Positions 14,930 to 22,800 of a stretch of 30,450 bases of DNA are shown here, in pieces. This stretch comes from Kiritimatiellales bacterium (GTDB taxonomy: Bacteria > Verrucomicrobiota > Kiritimatiellia > Kiritimatiellales > Pontiellaceae): contig JAIPIO010000005.1 in the NCBI GenBank assembly GCA_021734595.1, forward strand, positions 1 to 30,450. Reading direction: 5' to 3'. The position numbers and the translations under genes were made by a program. Within the stretch, counting starts at the first letter, position 1. Each line of letters opens with the position of its first letter. The notes beneath the pieces were generated by a model. The model saw nothing but the letters and a program-made list of their open reading frames with translations, did no database searches and had not been told where the DNA came from.

Positions 14930-15214
14930 TTAAATCAGATTAATTTTATCGTCTTCATGCACCGTTACAACCGCACGCTTCCAAGCTGCGGTCATCCCGT
15001 AATTAGCAGTGCGCTCGCGCTTTTTCTTTCCTTTTCGGCGCATCGTATTGACGGCCATAACACGGACTTTAAAAAGCTCTTCCACCGCTGCCCTGATCTC
15101 GACTTTGTTGGCTTTAGGGTCCACCCGGAAGAGGTATTTATTCTGCTCTTCCGAAAGGCGCGTTCCCTTCTCTGTCAACAAAATCTTCTTAACTACATCG
15201 TATGAATTCTTCAT
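14930..15214 (-). CDS. rplW: 50S ribosomal protein L23
   Basis: L23 (uL23, 94 aa) sits at the tunnel exit and is the docking site for trigger factor and SRP. DVVKKILLTEKGTRLSEEQNKYLFRVDPKANKVEI-type sequence (6-40), AAVEELFKVRVMAVNT and the basic RRKGKKKRERTANYG loop are typical. The ending ... AVVTVHEDDKINLI corresponds to the usual KKAIVTL. Position between rplD (13 bases) and rplB (12 bases) is standard. Confidence 0.98.
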   Translation of the reverse strand: MKNSYDVVKKILLTEKGTRLSEEQNKYLFRVDPKANKVEIRAAVEELFKVRVMAVNTMRRKGKKKRERTANYGMTAAWKRAVVTVHEDDKINLI

Positions 15215-15227
15215 AGCACAAATTCCT

Positions 15228-15851
15228 TTAAGCCAGCCGTTTTTCGAGCACTTCCATGCCCGCCTTGGTGATCACCACATTCGGATAGCGCAACAACTGA
15301 TAGGTGTTGACCAACTGGGCAGTAACCACTTCAACCTGCGGGATATTCCGCGAAGCCAACTGTACGTTTTCTTCGATCGAATCAAGGATGAACAGTACAC
15401 CTCTGGCCAACTCAAGACCCTTGATGACCGTGGTGAATTCCTTGGTTTTCGGGGCTGAGAGCATCAGTTCATCAATCATCGTGACCTGCCCTTCAGCTAT
15501 TTTTTCGCTGAACGCACGCCGGAATGCCAGACGGGAAACCTTTTTGGAAAGCTTCTTGCCATACTTGCGCGGATGCGGCCCATGGGCGACACCGCCGCCA
15601 CGCCATATGGGAGACTGCTTGTAACCGGCACGTGCACGGCCGAGTCCCTTTTGCTTCCATGGCTTTGCACCCGTTCCATGCACTTCGGCTTTCGTCAGGG
15701 TGGAGGCCGTGCCCGCCCGTTGGTGCGCATTATACGCCACGATCGCATCGGTAACGGCCTGATCGCCTTTATCAGCGATAAGCAGGCTGTCGGCCACATC
15801 AAATTCACCTATGCTTTCGCCCTTACAATTTTTAAAAGGTACCTTGCTCAT
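15228..15851 (-). CDS. rplD: 50S ribosomal protein L4
   Basis: L4 (uL4, 207 aa) sends an extended loop into the exit tunnel; in gamma-proteobacteria it also represses the S10 operon. The loop is recognisable as TGAKPWKQKGLGRARAGYKQ (about 60-79) and SPIWRGGGVAHGPHPRKYGKKLSKK. The globular domain includes the TKAGMEVLEKRL C-terminus. GAGGA five bases before the ATG supports the start. No S10-type leader is present upstream of rpsJ, so classical L4 attenuation is not evident here. Confidence 0.98.
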   Translation of the reverse strand: MSKVPFKNCKGESIGEFDVADSLLIADKGDQAVTDAIVAYNAHQRAGTASTLTKAEVHGTGAKPWKQKGLGRARAGYKQSPIWRGGGVAHGPHPRKYGKKLSKKVSRLAFRRAFSEKIAEGQVTMIDELMLSAPKTKEFTTVIKGLELARGVLFILDSIEENVQLASRNIPQVEVVTAQLVNTYQLLRYPNVVITKAGMEVLEKRLA

Positions 15852-15863
15852 AACTATCCTCGC

Positions 15864-16487
15864 TTACTTCTTGAGCGCTTCCTTCAAAATTACGATGCCG
15901 CCGTTTGCCCCCGGAACTGACCCCTTGAGCAGGATCAGGTTTTCTTCGGCTCGTATTTGAACAATTTTTAAATTCTGCGTAGTAACACGTTTGTTGCCCA
16001 TATGCCCTGGCATTTTTTTACCTTTAAACACCCGGGCCGGGTGCTCGCACATACCGATTGATCCCACGCGACGGTGCATATGGGAGCCATGGGATGCACG
16101 ACCGCCTGAAAACCCATGCCGTTTAACGGCACCTTGGTAGCCGCGTCCCTTGCCGGTGGCAATTACATCCACATGTGCCACATCTTCAAACAAAGCAGCT
16201 GTCAGCACATCGCCGATGTTGATTCCGTCACCATCCAGCGGCACTTCGCGCAGGATGCGCTTTGCAGCTACACCCGCTTTCTTGAAGTGTCCTTGGCTCG
16301 GCTTTGTCAGACGTTGTTCCTTCTGGTCTTCAAACCCAAGCTGAACCGCTTCATAACCGTCGTTATCCGCAGTTTTCTGCTGAACAACAACACACGGACC
16401 CGCTTCGATGACCGTCACAGGAACCATGGTTCCGGCTTCGTCATACACCTGGGTCATTCCCAATTTTTTTCCGATTAAACCCTTCAT
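15864..16487 (-). CDS. rplC: 50S ribosomal protein L3
   Basis: L3 (uL3, 207 aa) is an early assembly protein that reaches the peptidyl-transferase centre. MKGLIGKKLGMTQVYDEAG (1-19), VIEAGPCVVVQQKT and the signature block VIATGKGRGYQGAVKRHGF through RRVGSIGMCEHPARVFKGKKMPGHMG (about 128-182) are all present. It starts eight bases after rpsJ and twelve before rplD, the normal S10-L3-L4 order. Confidence 0.98.
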   Translation of the reverse strand: MKGLIGKKLGMTQVYDEAGTMVPVTVIEAGPCVVVQQKTADNDGYEAVQLGFEDQKEQRLTKPSQGHFKKAGVAAKRILREVPLDGDGINIGDVLTAALFEDVAHVDVIATGKGRGYQGAVKRHGFSGGRASHGSHMHRRVGSIGMCEHPARVFKGKKMPGHMGNKRVTTQNLKIVQIRAEENLILLKGSVPGANGGIVILKEALKK

Positions 16488-16495
16488 AGCATCAC

Positions 16496-16804
16496 TCAGA
16501 TCTTAATTGTGATATCCACCCCGGCGGGGAGATTCAGTTTCTTCAACTCGTCAACCGTTTTAATGGTTGGATCAATGATATCCAGCAACCTTTTATGGGT
16601 CCGGATTTCAAACTGTTCCATCGATTTTTTGTTCACAAACGGACTTTTGTTCACCGTGAACCGTTCAATTCGCGTCGGCAGTGGAATCGGGCCAGCCACG
16701 CGGGCGCCGGTTCTACGAGCCGTTTCCACAATCTCGTGCGCAGATATATCCAGCACTCTGTGATCAAAGGATTTTAACCGTATTCTGATACGTTGATTAT
16801 TCAT
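16496..16804 (-). CDS. rpsJ: 30S ribosomal protein S10
   Basis: S10 (uS10/NusE, 102 aa) is a 30S head protein and also an antitermination partner that links NusG to the ribosome. RIRIRLKSFDHRVLDISA (5-22), the GARVAGPIPLPTRIERFTVNKSPFVNKKS block (about 33-61), RTHKRLLDI and the C-terminal LNLPAGVDITIKI are diagnostic. It starts seven bases after fusA. The tuf gene and the long S10 leader usually found here are absent. Confidence 0.98.
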   Translation of the reverse strand: MNNQRIRIRLKSFDHRVLDISAHEIVETARRTGARVAGPIPLPTRIERFTVNKSPFVNKKSMEQFEIRTHKRLLDIIDPTIKTVDELKKLNLPAGVDITIKI

Positions 16805-16811
16805 AATTCAC

Positions 16812-18947
16812 TCACCGATTTAAGATACTTGTCTGCATGGACTCCGGAACAATCTCAAAACACTGAGGTTCCATCGTATAACTGGCTCTACCTTTTGTTA
16901 ATGAACGCAATGCTGTTGCATATCCAAAGACTTCCGCCAACGGAACATCAGCTTCAACCAACTTTGCATCCGCTGTGGACCGCATTTCCCGGATGCGCCC
17001 GCGACGCCCGTTCAAATCACCGATCACATCACCAAGATGTTCTTCAGGTGTAATAATTTCTAAAAGCATAATTGGCTCTAGCAACGCGGGATGCGAGTTG
17101 TTCACGGCTTCCCGCACAGCCATTACCGCAGCCGAACGAAACGCCATCTCCGAGGAGTCGACGGAATGTGCGTCGCCACCGATAATTTTCACTTCTGCAT
17201 CCACAATGGCATAACTACCCAGGACACCGGTCAGCAAGGCATCTTGAATGCCCTCTTGAACGGCGGCATGGAACTCCTTCGGAATCACACCCGCCGCAAC
17301 ATCAAAAACAACCTTGTTTCCTGAATTCTGAGCCGCCGCCGATACTTCCAGCTGAATGCTTGCAAAATGGTTGCGTCCGGCGATCTCTCTATCGAAAACA
17401 TACCCGCCCCGACCGGTTTTTGTTACGGTTTCGCGATATGCCACCATTGGTTTGCCGGCATTGGCCTTCACCTTGAATTCGCGCAAAATCCGGTCCTTTA
17501 TTATTTCCAAATGCAGCTCGCCCATGCCATGGATTATTTTCTGTCCGGTTTCAGGATGTGTGGAGATATGGAATGTAGGATCTTCTTCAGCCATGCAAGT
17601 GAGCGCAGTTTCCAGACTAACCCGGTCGGCCTGTGTTTTGGGTTCGATGGCCATCGAAATGACCGGTTCAGGAAAAACTATGTTTTCCAGGATGACTGCT
17701 TCGTTTTCAGCACAGATGGTATCACCGGTTGTAAACATCTTCAGTCCGGCCAACCCCCCGATTTCCCCCGCATATAGCACATCGACATCTTCACGATGGT
17801 TTGCGTGCAGCTTCAAGATGCGCCCAATCCGTTCCCGTTTACGGGTGCGGGGATTGAATATGTTCTGCCCTTTTTTAAGTGTGCCGGAATAAATCCGTAT
17901 GAAAGCCAGTTTGCCAACATATTGATCGTTGGTCATTTTAAACACTAGGCCGCTCAATGGTTCGAAATCGCTGGGTTCCCTAATAACTGTCTCTTCTGTT
18001 TTCGGATTGATGCCGCTAACGGCCGGAACATCAAGGGGAGATGGCAGATAACTTACAATTGCATCAAGAAGCGGTTGAACACCCTTGTTTTTTAAAGATG
18101 AACCACAAAGAACCGGCACGATTTTTCCCGAAATTGTTGCACGGCGCAATCCGGAAACTAAAGCATCTTCCGAAACATCCGTATTTTCCATGTAGGATTC
18201 AAGCAGCTCTTCATCTACTTCGGCCACCTGCTCAATCAGCGTTGCGCGGAATTTTTCCGCCTCCACTGCCAGTTCTTCGGGGATGGGCATTCCTTCAACA
18301 TCAGATCCCAGCGTATCTTCCTTAAAGGCCAAGGCTCGCATCCGAATCAAGTCGATAACCCCCTTGAAATCATCTTCAGCTCCCCACGGAATTTGCAGGG
18401 CAGCTACAGGAGCGACGAGTTGTTCTTTCATTTGCTGGATGACCGCATGGAAATCGGCACCCTTGCGGTCCATCTTATTAATGAATGCCAGACATGGAAC
18501 ATTGTATTTCTTGGCCTGTCGCCAAACGGTTTCAGACTGAGGCTGAACACCGCCTACGGCGCAGAATATTCCCACTGCCCCGTCAAGAACACGGAGGGAA
18601 CGTTCCACCTCTACCGTGAAATCAACATGCCCAGGTGTATCAATAATATTAATCTGGCAGTCACTCCAAAAACAGGTTGTAGCGGCACTGGTTATGGTAA
18701 TGCCACGTTCCTGTTCTTGAATCATCCAGTCCATTGTCGCAGCGCCATCATGGACTTCGCCCATTTTATAAACGCGTCCACTATAGAAAAGTATCCGTTC
18801 TGTCGTGGTTGTCTTACCCGCATCAATATGGGCAATAATGCCGATATTGCGACTTGCGGACAGACCATGCCCCCGTCCTTCAGCTTCCCGGCGGGGATCT
18901 GAAGTCCATTCTGAGCTTTTATTATTCTGTTTCACGACTGCTGACAT
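16812..18947 (-). CDS. fusA: Elongation factor G with extended N-terminus
   Basis: EF-G (711 aa from the ATG at 18947) is the GTPase that drives translocation. G motifs are AHIDAGKTT (39-47), RGITITSAAT (81-90), DTPGHVDF (103-110, with the catalytic histidine at 107) and NKMD (157-160). Domain IV and V motifs such as GVIPKEFHAAVQEGI and FGYATALRSLTKGRASYTME are at the C-terminal end. About 22 residues precede the usual RNIGI opening, a charged stretch without parallel in E. coli EF-G. An upstream TTG at 18971 overlapping rpsG is less likely. Sequence details (GVQPQSETVWRQ, LQIPWG) hint at the spdEFG1/mitochondrial EFG1 branch, but I cannot confirm this. tuf does not follow. Confidence 0.96.
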   Translation of the reverse strand: MSAVVKQNNKSSEWTSDPRREAEGRGHGLSASRNIGIIAHIDAGKTTTTERILFYSGRVYKMGEVHDGAATMDWMIQEQERGITITSAATTCFWSDCQINIIDTPGHVDFTVEVERSLRVLDGAVGIFCAVGGVQPQSETVWRQAKKYNVPCLAFINKMDRKGADFHAVIQQMKEQLVAPVAALQIPWGAEDDFKGVIDLIRMRALAFKEDTLGSDVEGMPIPEELAVEAEKFRATLIEQVAEVDEELLESYMENTDVSEDALVSGLRRATISGKIVPVLCGSSLKNKGVQPLLDAIVSYLPSPLDVPAVSGINPKTEETVIREPSDFEPLSGLVFKMTNDQYVGKLAFIRIYSGTLKKGQNIFNPRTRKRERIGRILKLHANHREDVDVLYAGEIGGLAGLKMFTTGDTICAENEAVILENIVFPEPVISMAIEPKTQADRVSLETALTCMAEEDPTFHISTHPETGQKIIHGMGELHLEIIKDRILREFKVKANAGKPMVAYRETVTKTGRGGYVFDREIAGRNHFASIQLEVSAAAQNSGNKVVFDVAAGVIPKEFHAAVQEGIQDALLTGVLGSYAIVDAEVKIIGGDAHSVDSSEMAFRSAAVMAVREAVNNSHPALLEPIMLLEIITPEEHLGDVIGDLNGRRGRIREMRSTADAKLVEADVPLAEVFGYATALRSLTKGRASYTMEPQCFEIVPESMQTSILNR

Positions 18948-18964
18948 TCTCTGTTCCAGTAATA

Positions 18965-19438
18965 TTACCAACGGTAATGAGCAAACGCTTTATTTGCCTG
19001 TGCCATCTTGTGAGTGTCGTCACGTTTTTTGATGGCTGATCCCTGACTGCGATACGCATCCAGCAGTTCAATTGCCAGCGCACGGCGCATAGGAACACCG
19101 CGACGGTTTTTGGAATACTGGATCAGCCAGCGGGCTGCCAAAGCGGTCTGCCGTCCCTGACCGACCTCAATCGGAATCTGGTAGGTTGCTCCCCCAACCC
19201 GGCGCGACTTCACTTCGAGGCGGGGTTTTACGTTTTCAATTGCTTGGGAGAATACCGCAACGGGATCTTCATCCGGGATCTGCTTTGCAATGTCATCAAT
19301 AGCACCGTATACAATCTTGGCAGCTACTGACTTCTTACCGCACTGCATGACCGCGTTGATCATATACGAAACCAACTCGCTCCCGAACTTTGGATCCGGA
19401 ATCAATTCTCTTTTTTCTGCTCTGCGTCTTCTAGCCAT
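18965..19438 (-). CDS. rpsG: 30S ribosomal protein S7
   Basis: S7 (uS7, 157 aa) nucleates assembly of the 30S head and lies near the E site and mRNA exit. MARRRRAEKRELIPDPKFGS opens the family-typical protein. VKPRLEVKSRRVGGATYQIP (70-89), the block ALAARWLIQYSKNR and the C-terminal DDTHKMAQANKAFAHYRW complete it. Length is that of the common 156-aa form. It lies 15 bases after rpsL and 17 before fusA, the standard str order. Confidence 0.98.
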   Translation of the reverse strand: MARRRRAEKRELIPDPKFGSELVSYMINAVMQCGKKSVAAKIVYGAIDDIAKQIPDEDPVAVFSQAIENVKPRLEVKSRRVGGATYQIPIEVGQGRQTALAARWLIQYSKNRRGVPMRRALAIELLDAYRSQGSAIKKRDDTHKMAQANKAFAHYRW

Positions 19439-19453
19439 ACGTCAAACTCTCAA

Positions 19454-19828
19454 TCAGCTTTTAGGTCTTTTTGCACCATATTTTGATCGGCCGCGTTTCC
19501 GGCCATCCACTCCAAGACAATCCAACGTGCCACGCACGATATGATACCGTACCCCCGGAAGGTCCTTCACTCTGCCACCGCGAACCAGCACCATACTGTG
19601 TTCCTGCAAATTGTGACCTTCACCAGGAATATATGCATTCACTTCGCGACCATTCGTCAATCGTACACGGGCAACTTTCCGCAAAGCCGAGTTCGGCTTT
19701 TTCGGTGTCTGTGTCTTGACTAACAAACATACGCCGCGCCGTTGCGGACAGTTTACCAGCGCAGGAGACTTGCTCTTCTTTACCGCCTTTTCTCGCGGAT
19801 TTCTCACTAACTGATTTATCGTTGGCAT
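19454..19828 (-). CDS. rpsL: 30S ribosomal protein S12
   Basis: S12 (uS12, 124 aa) lies at the decoding centre. MPTINQLVRNPREK opens it. TPKKPNSALRKVARVRLTNG (41-60) and PGEGHNLQEHSMVLVRGGRV (68-87) are the two universally conserved blocks. The lysines at 43 and 88, where streptomycin-resistance changes occur in other bacteria, are the ordinary residues, and D89, the RimO methylthiolation site elsewhere, is present. A GGAAGG ribosome-binding site lies just upstream. A hairpin with a T tract separates the gene from rpoC. Confidence 0.98.
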   Translation of the reverse strand: MPTINQLVRNPREKAVKKSKSPALVNCPQRRGVCLLVKTQTPKKPNSALRKVARVRLTNGREVNAYIPGEGHNLQEHSMVLVRGGRVKDLPGVRYHIVRGTLDCLGVDGRKRGRSKYGAKRPKS

Positions 19829-19840
19829 AATTTCCTTCCC

Positions 19841-19885
19841 TCAAAAAAGACAAGCGGCAGATACTATGTAACCGCCGTCTGCCGC
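19841..19885 (-). terminator. Terminator- or attenuator-like hairpin between rpoC and rpsL
   Basis: On the minus strand GCGGCAGA (19878-19885) pairs perfectly with TCTGCCGC (19854-19861) around a 16-base loop. The stem is followed, after TTGTC, by six Ts (19843-19848). The loop is long and the T tract is offset by a few bases, so it may be a partial terminator (attenuator) rather than a full stop. It lies exactly between the rif and str clusters and ends about 14 bases before the rpsL start. Confidence 0.5.
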
Positions 19886-19889
19886 GCAA
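19861..19889 (-). promoter_or_regulatory. Candidate promoter overlapping the rpoC-rpsL hairpin
   Basis: TTGCGC (19884-19889), a 17-base spacer and TAGTAT (19861-19866) on the minus strand match the sigma70 consensus at 3/6 and 4/6 positions with ideal spacing. If used, transcription would start within the 3' arm of the hairpin and run into rpsL, and this would restart transcription of the str cluster after attenuation. The match is modest and the site is only a candidate. Confidence 0.25.
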
Positions 19890-19898
19890 GCATAAGAT

Positions 19899-22800
19899 TT
19901 AACTTTCTACATTTTTTTCATCAATACCGAGCGGATCTCCGCCCAATACGTCTTCAACAGAAATTTCCTCGCCTAGCAGGACCGGCCGAATGTCTTTATA
20001 CATCGGGAATCCGGTACCGGCGGGAATCAATCGGCCCATAATGACATTCTCTTTAAAGCCGCGCAAATAGTCGGTCATACCCAGTGTAGCGGCTTTGGTC
20101 AAAACACGGGTCGTGTCCTGGAATGACGCGGCCGATATAAAGCTTTCCGTTTCCAGTGCAGCCTTGGTAATGCCCAGCAGTACCGGGGACGCTTCTGCCG
20201 GACGGCGCCCCTCGGCGACCGCTGTCTGGTTCACTTCCTGGAAGGTCTGTTTCTCAACCTGTTCTCCCCACAGGAATTCGGTGTCTCCGGGATCAGTGAT
20301 TTTCACTTTACGCAACATCTGGCGGACAATCACTTCGATATGCTTATCGTTGATCTCAACCCCCTGAAGACGGTACACGGCCTGTACTTCATTCACCAGG
20401 TATTCCTGCAGTTCCTGCGGACCGCAGACTTCCAGCAGTTCCTGCGGGACAATCGGTCCTTCCGTGAGCTGCTGGCCTTTACGCACAAAGTCGCCAGGAA
20501 ACACGATGACGTGTTTGTTCATCGGAATCAGATGTTCTTCTTCCGCGCCGGTAACGGTATCACGGACAATCAGGCGCCGTTTACCTTTAACGATGCCGCC
20601 CAGCTCCACGATTCCTTCAATCTTGGCAATTTCGGCGGCTTCTTTAGGGGTCCGCGCTTCAACCAGTTCGGCTACGCGCGGCAACCCGCCGGTGATGTCC
20701 TTGGTACGGATCGTTTTACGAGGCGTCTTGGCCAACGTCAAACCAGCCGCTATTTTTTCGCCGTTGTTAACCATGACGTGCGCGCCGGCTGGAATGGAAT
20801 AATAGCCTATATTATTCTTGTCCTTACCCTTGATCACAATCTGCGGATGCAGGTCTTCCTTGTGCTCCATGACTACCAGTCCTTCAATACCGGTTGCCTC
20901 ATCCTGTCCCTTCTGCACCGTTACGCCTTCTATGAAGTCACGGTAAGTAATAGTCCCTTCATGCTCCGAAAGGATCGGAACGCTGTACGGATCCCATTGC
21001 GCAAAGATTGCGCCCTTCTCTACCGTACCGCCGTCTTCAACCGCAATGATCGCACCAATGACCATCGAGTAGCGTTCCAACTCGCGCCCGTCTTCGTCCA
21101 CAATCAATACGTGTCCGTTTTTGTTCAAGACAACATAGCCCGCGTCGACTGCAACCGCGCGTATTCCTTCGTACTTAACCGAACCGCCTGACTTGGCGGT
21201 GACTTTCGGTTGTTTAAATACTGAACTGGCCGTACCACCAATATGGAACGTACGCATGGTCAACTGTGTTCCCGGCTCCCCGATGGATTGCGCTGCAATA
21301 ATTCCCACCGGTTGTCCCAGCTGCGCGGGCAGTCCTGTCGCCAGATTTTTCCCGTAGCATTTTGCGCATACGCCGCGTCGTGACTCACAGGTCAACACAC
21401 TGCGAATTACAACGGTCTCAACCCCGGCGCTCTCCACTTTGCGGGCGGAATACTTATCGATAAGTTCGCTGGCGGCAACCAGCACGTCCAGCGTGTGCGG
21501 ATTGCAGATATCTTCCGCCGCGGTGCGGCCGATAATACGGGTGGACAGCGAAACAAGCTCTTCGTCGCCTTCCACAATCGCGCTTACCTCGATGCCGTTG
21601 AGTGTATGACAGTCTTCCTCGGTAATAATAATGTCGTGCGATACATCTACCAGTTTTCGCGTAAGATAACCGGAGTCCGCTGTTTTCAGGGCTGTATCAG
21701 CCAACCCTTTGCGTGCTCCGTGCGTACTGATGAAGTACTCGAGCACGCTCAGCCCTTCACGGAAGTTCGAGAGAATCGGGCGCTCGATGATTTCACCGGA
21801 CGGTTTGGCCATCAGACCGCGCATGCCGGCCAGCTGTCGAATCTGCTGACGACTGCCACGGGCACCGGAATCGACCATTACAAAAACCGGGTTCAATTCA
21901 TGCAGTGAATCCTGGTTGTACGGGTCGTCATTTTTTTCCAGCGCATCAAAAAGGCGGGCGGTGATCTTGTCATTGGCATCTGTCCAGATATCAATGATCA
22001 TGTTGTAACGTTCGCCTTCAGTAATAAGCCCCTTGCGGTATTTATCCTCGACTCCATCGATCTCTTTACGGGCTTTTGCAATGTGTTCCGGCTTCTCCAC
22101 CGGAATAATCATATCGCTCAGTCCAATGGACATGCCCGATATTGTCGCAATCTCAAACCCAAGGTTTTTCAGTGCGTCCAGAACCCGCACGGTTTCAGTG
22201 TGGCCGGCTATTTCATAGCACTGCTCAATCAATACGCCGAGAACCTTCTTGGTCGCCGTTTTATTCACAAAACCGATATCAAACGGCCAAACTTCGTTGA
22301 AAAATACACGTCCTACCGTAGTGGTGATTACAGAAAGTTCCTGATTTCCATTGCGGGATTCTCGTTGATGGTCGGGATTTTTATAGCGAATGCGGTCATG
22401 CAGTTTCACAACGCCTTCATCATAGGCTGTATGGACCTCATGAAGGCTGCCCATCAGCGGCAACCGCTCATCGCGTTTTTTGCCTTTCTTCCGATCCATT
22501 AGATATTCCTGCGAGTCGGAGGTCAGAAAGTAACAACCCAGAGCGATATCCTGCGTCGGCGTGGTAATCGGCTTGCCGCTTGACGGCGAAAATATGTTGT
22601 TTGTCGCAAGCATTAGACACTTGGATTCCACCTGTGCTTCAACGGAAAGCGGCACATGAACGGCCATCTGGTCACCATCGAAGTCGGCATTGTATGCCGT
22701 ACAAACCAGCGGGTGCAGCTGGATAGCTTCCCCTTCAATCAGAACCGGCTCAAATGACTGGATACTGAGCCGATGCAGGGTCGGGGCGCGGTTGAGCATG

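Noticed and set aside
18948..18971. TTG start for fusA overlapping the end of rpsG
   Set aside because: The added residues (VILLEQR) have no family support, and the ATG at 18947 gives a sensible start; a hydrophobic overlap translation is unlikely.
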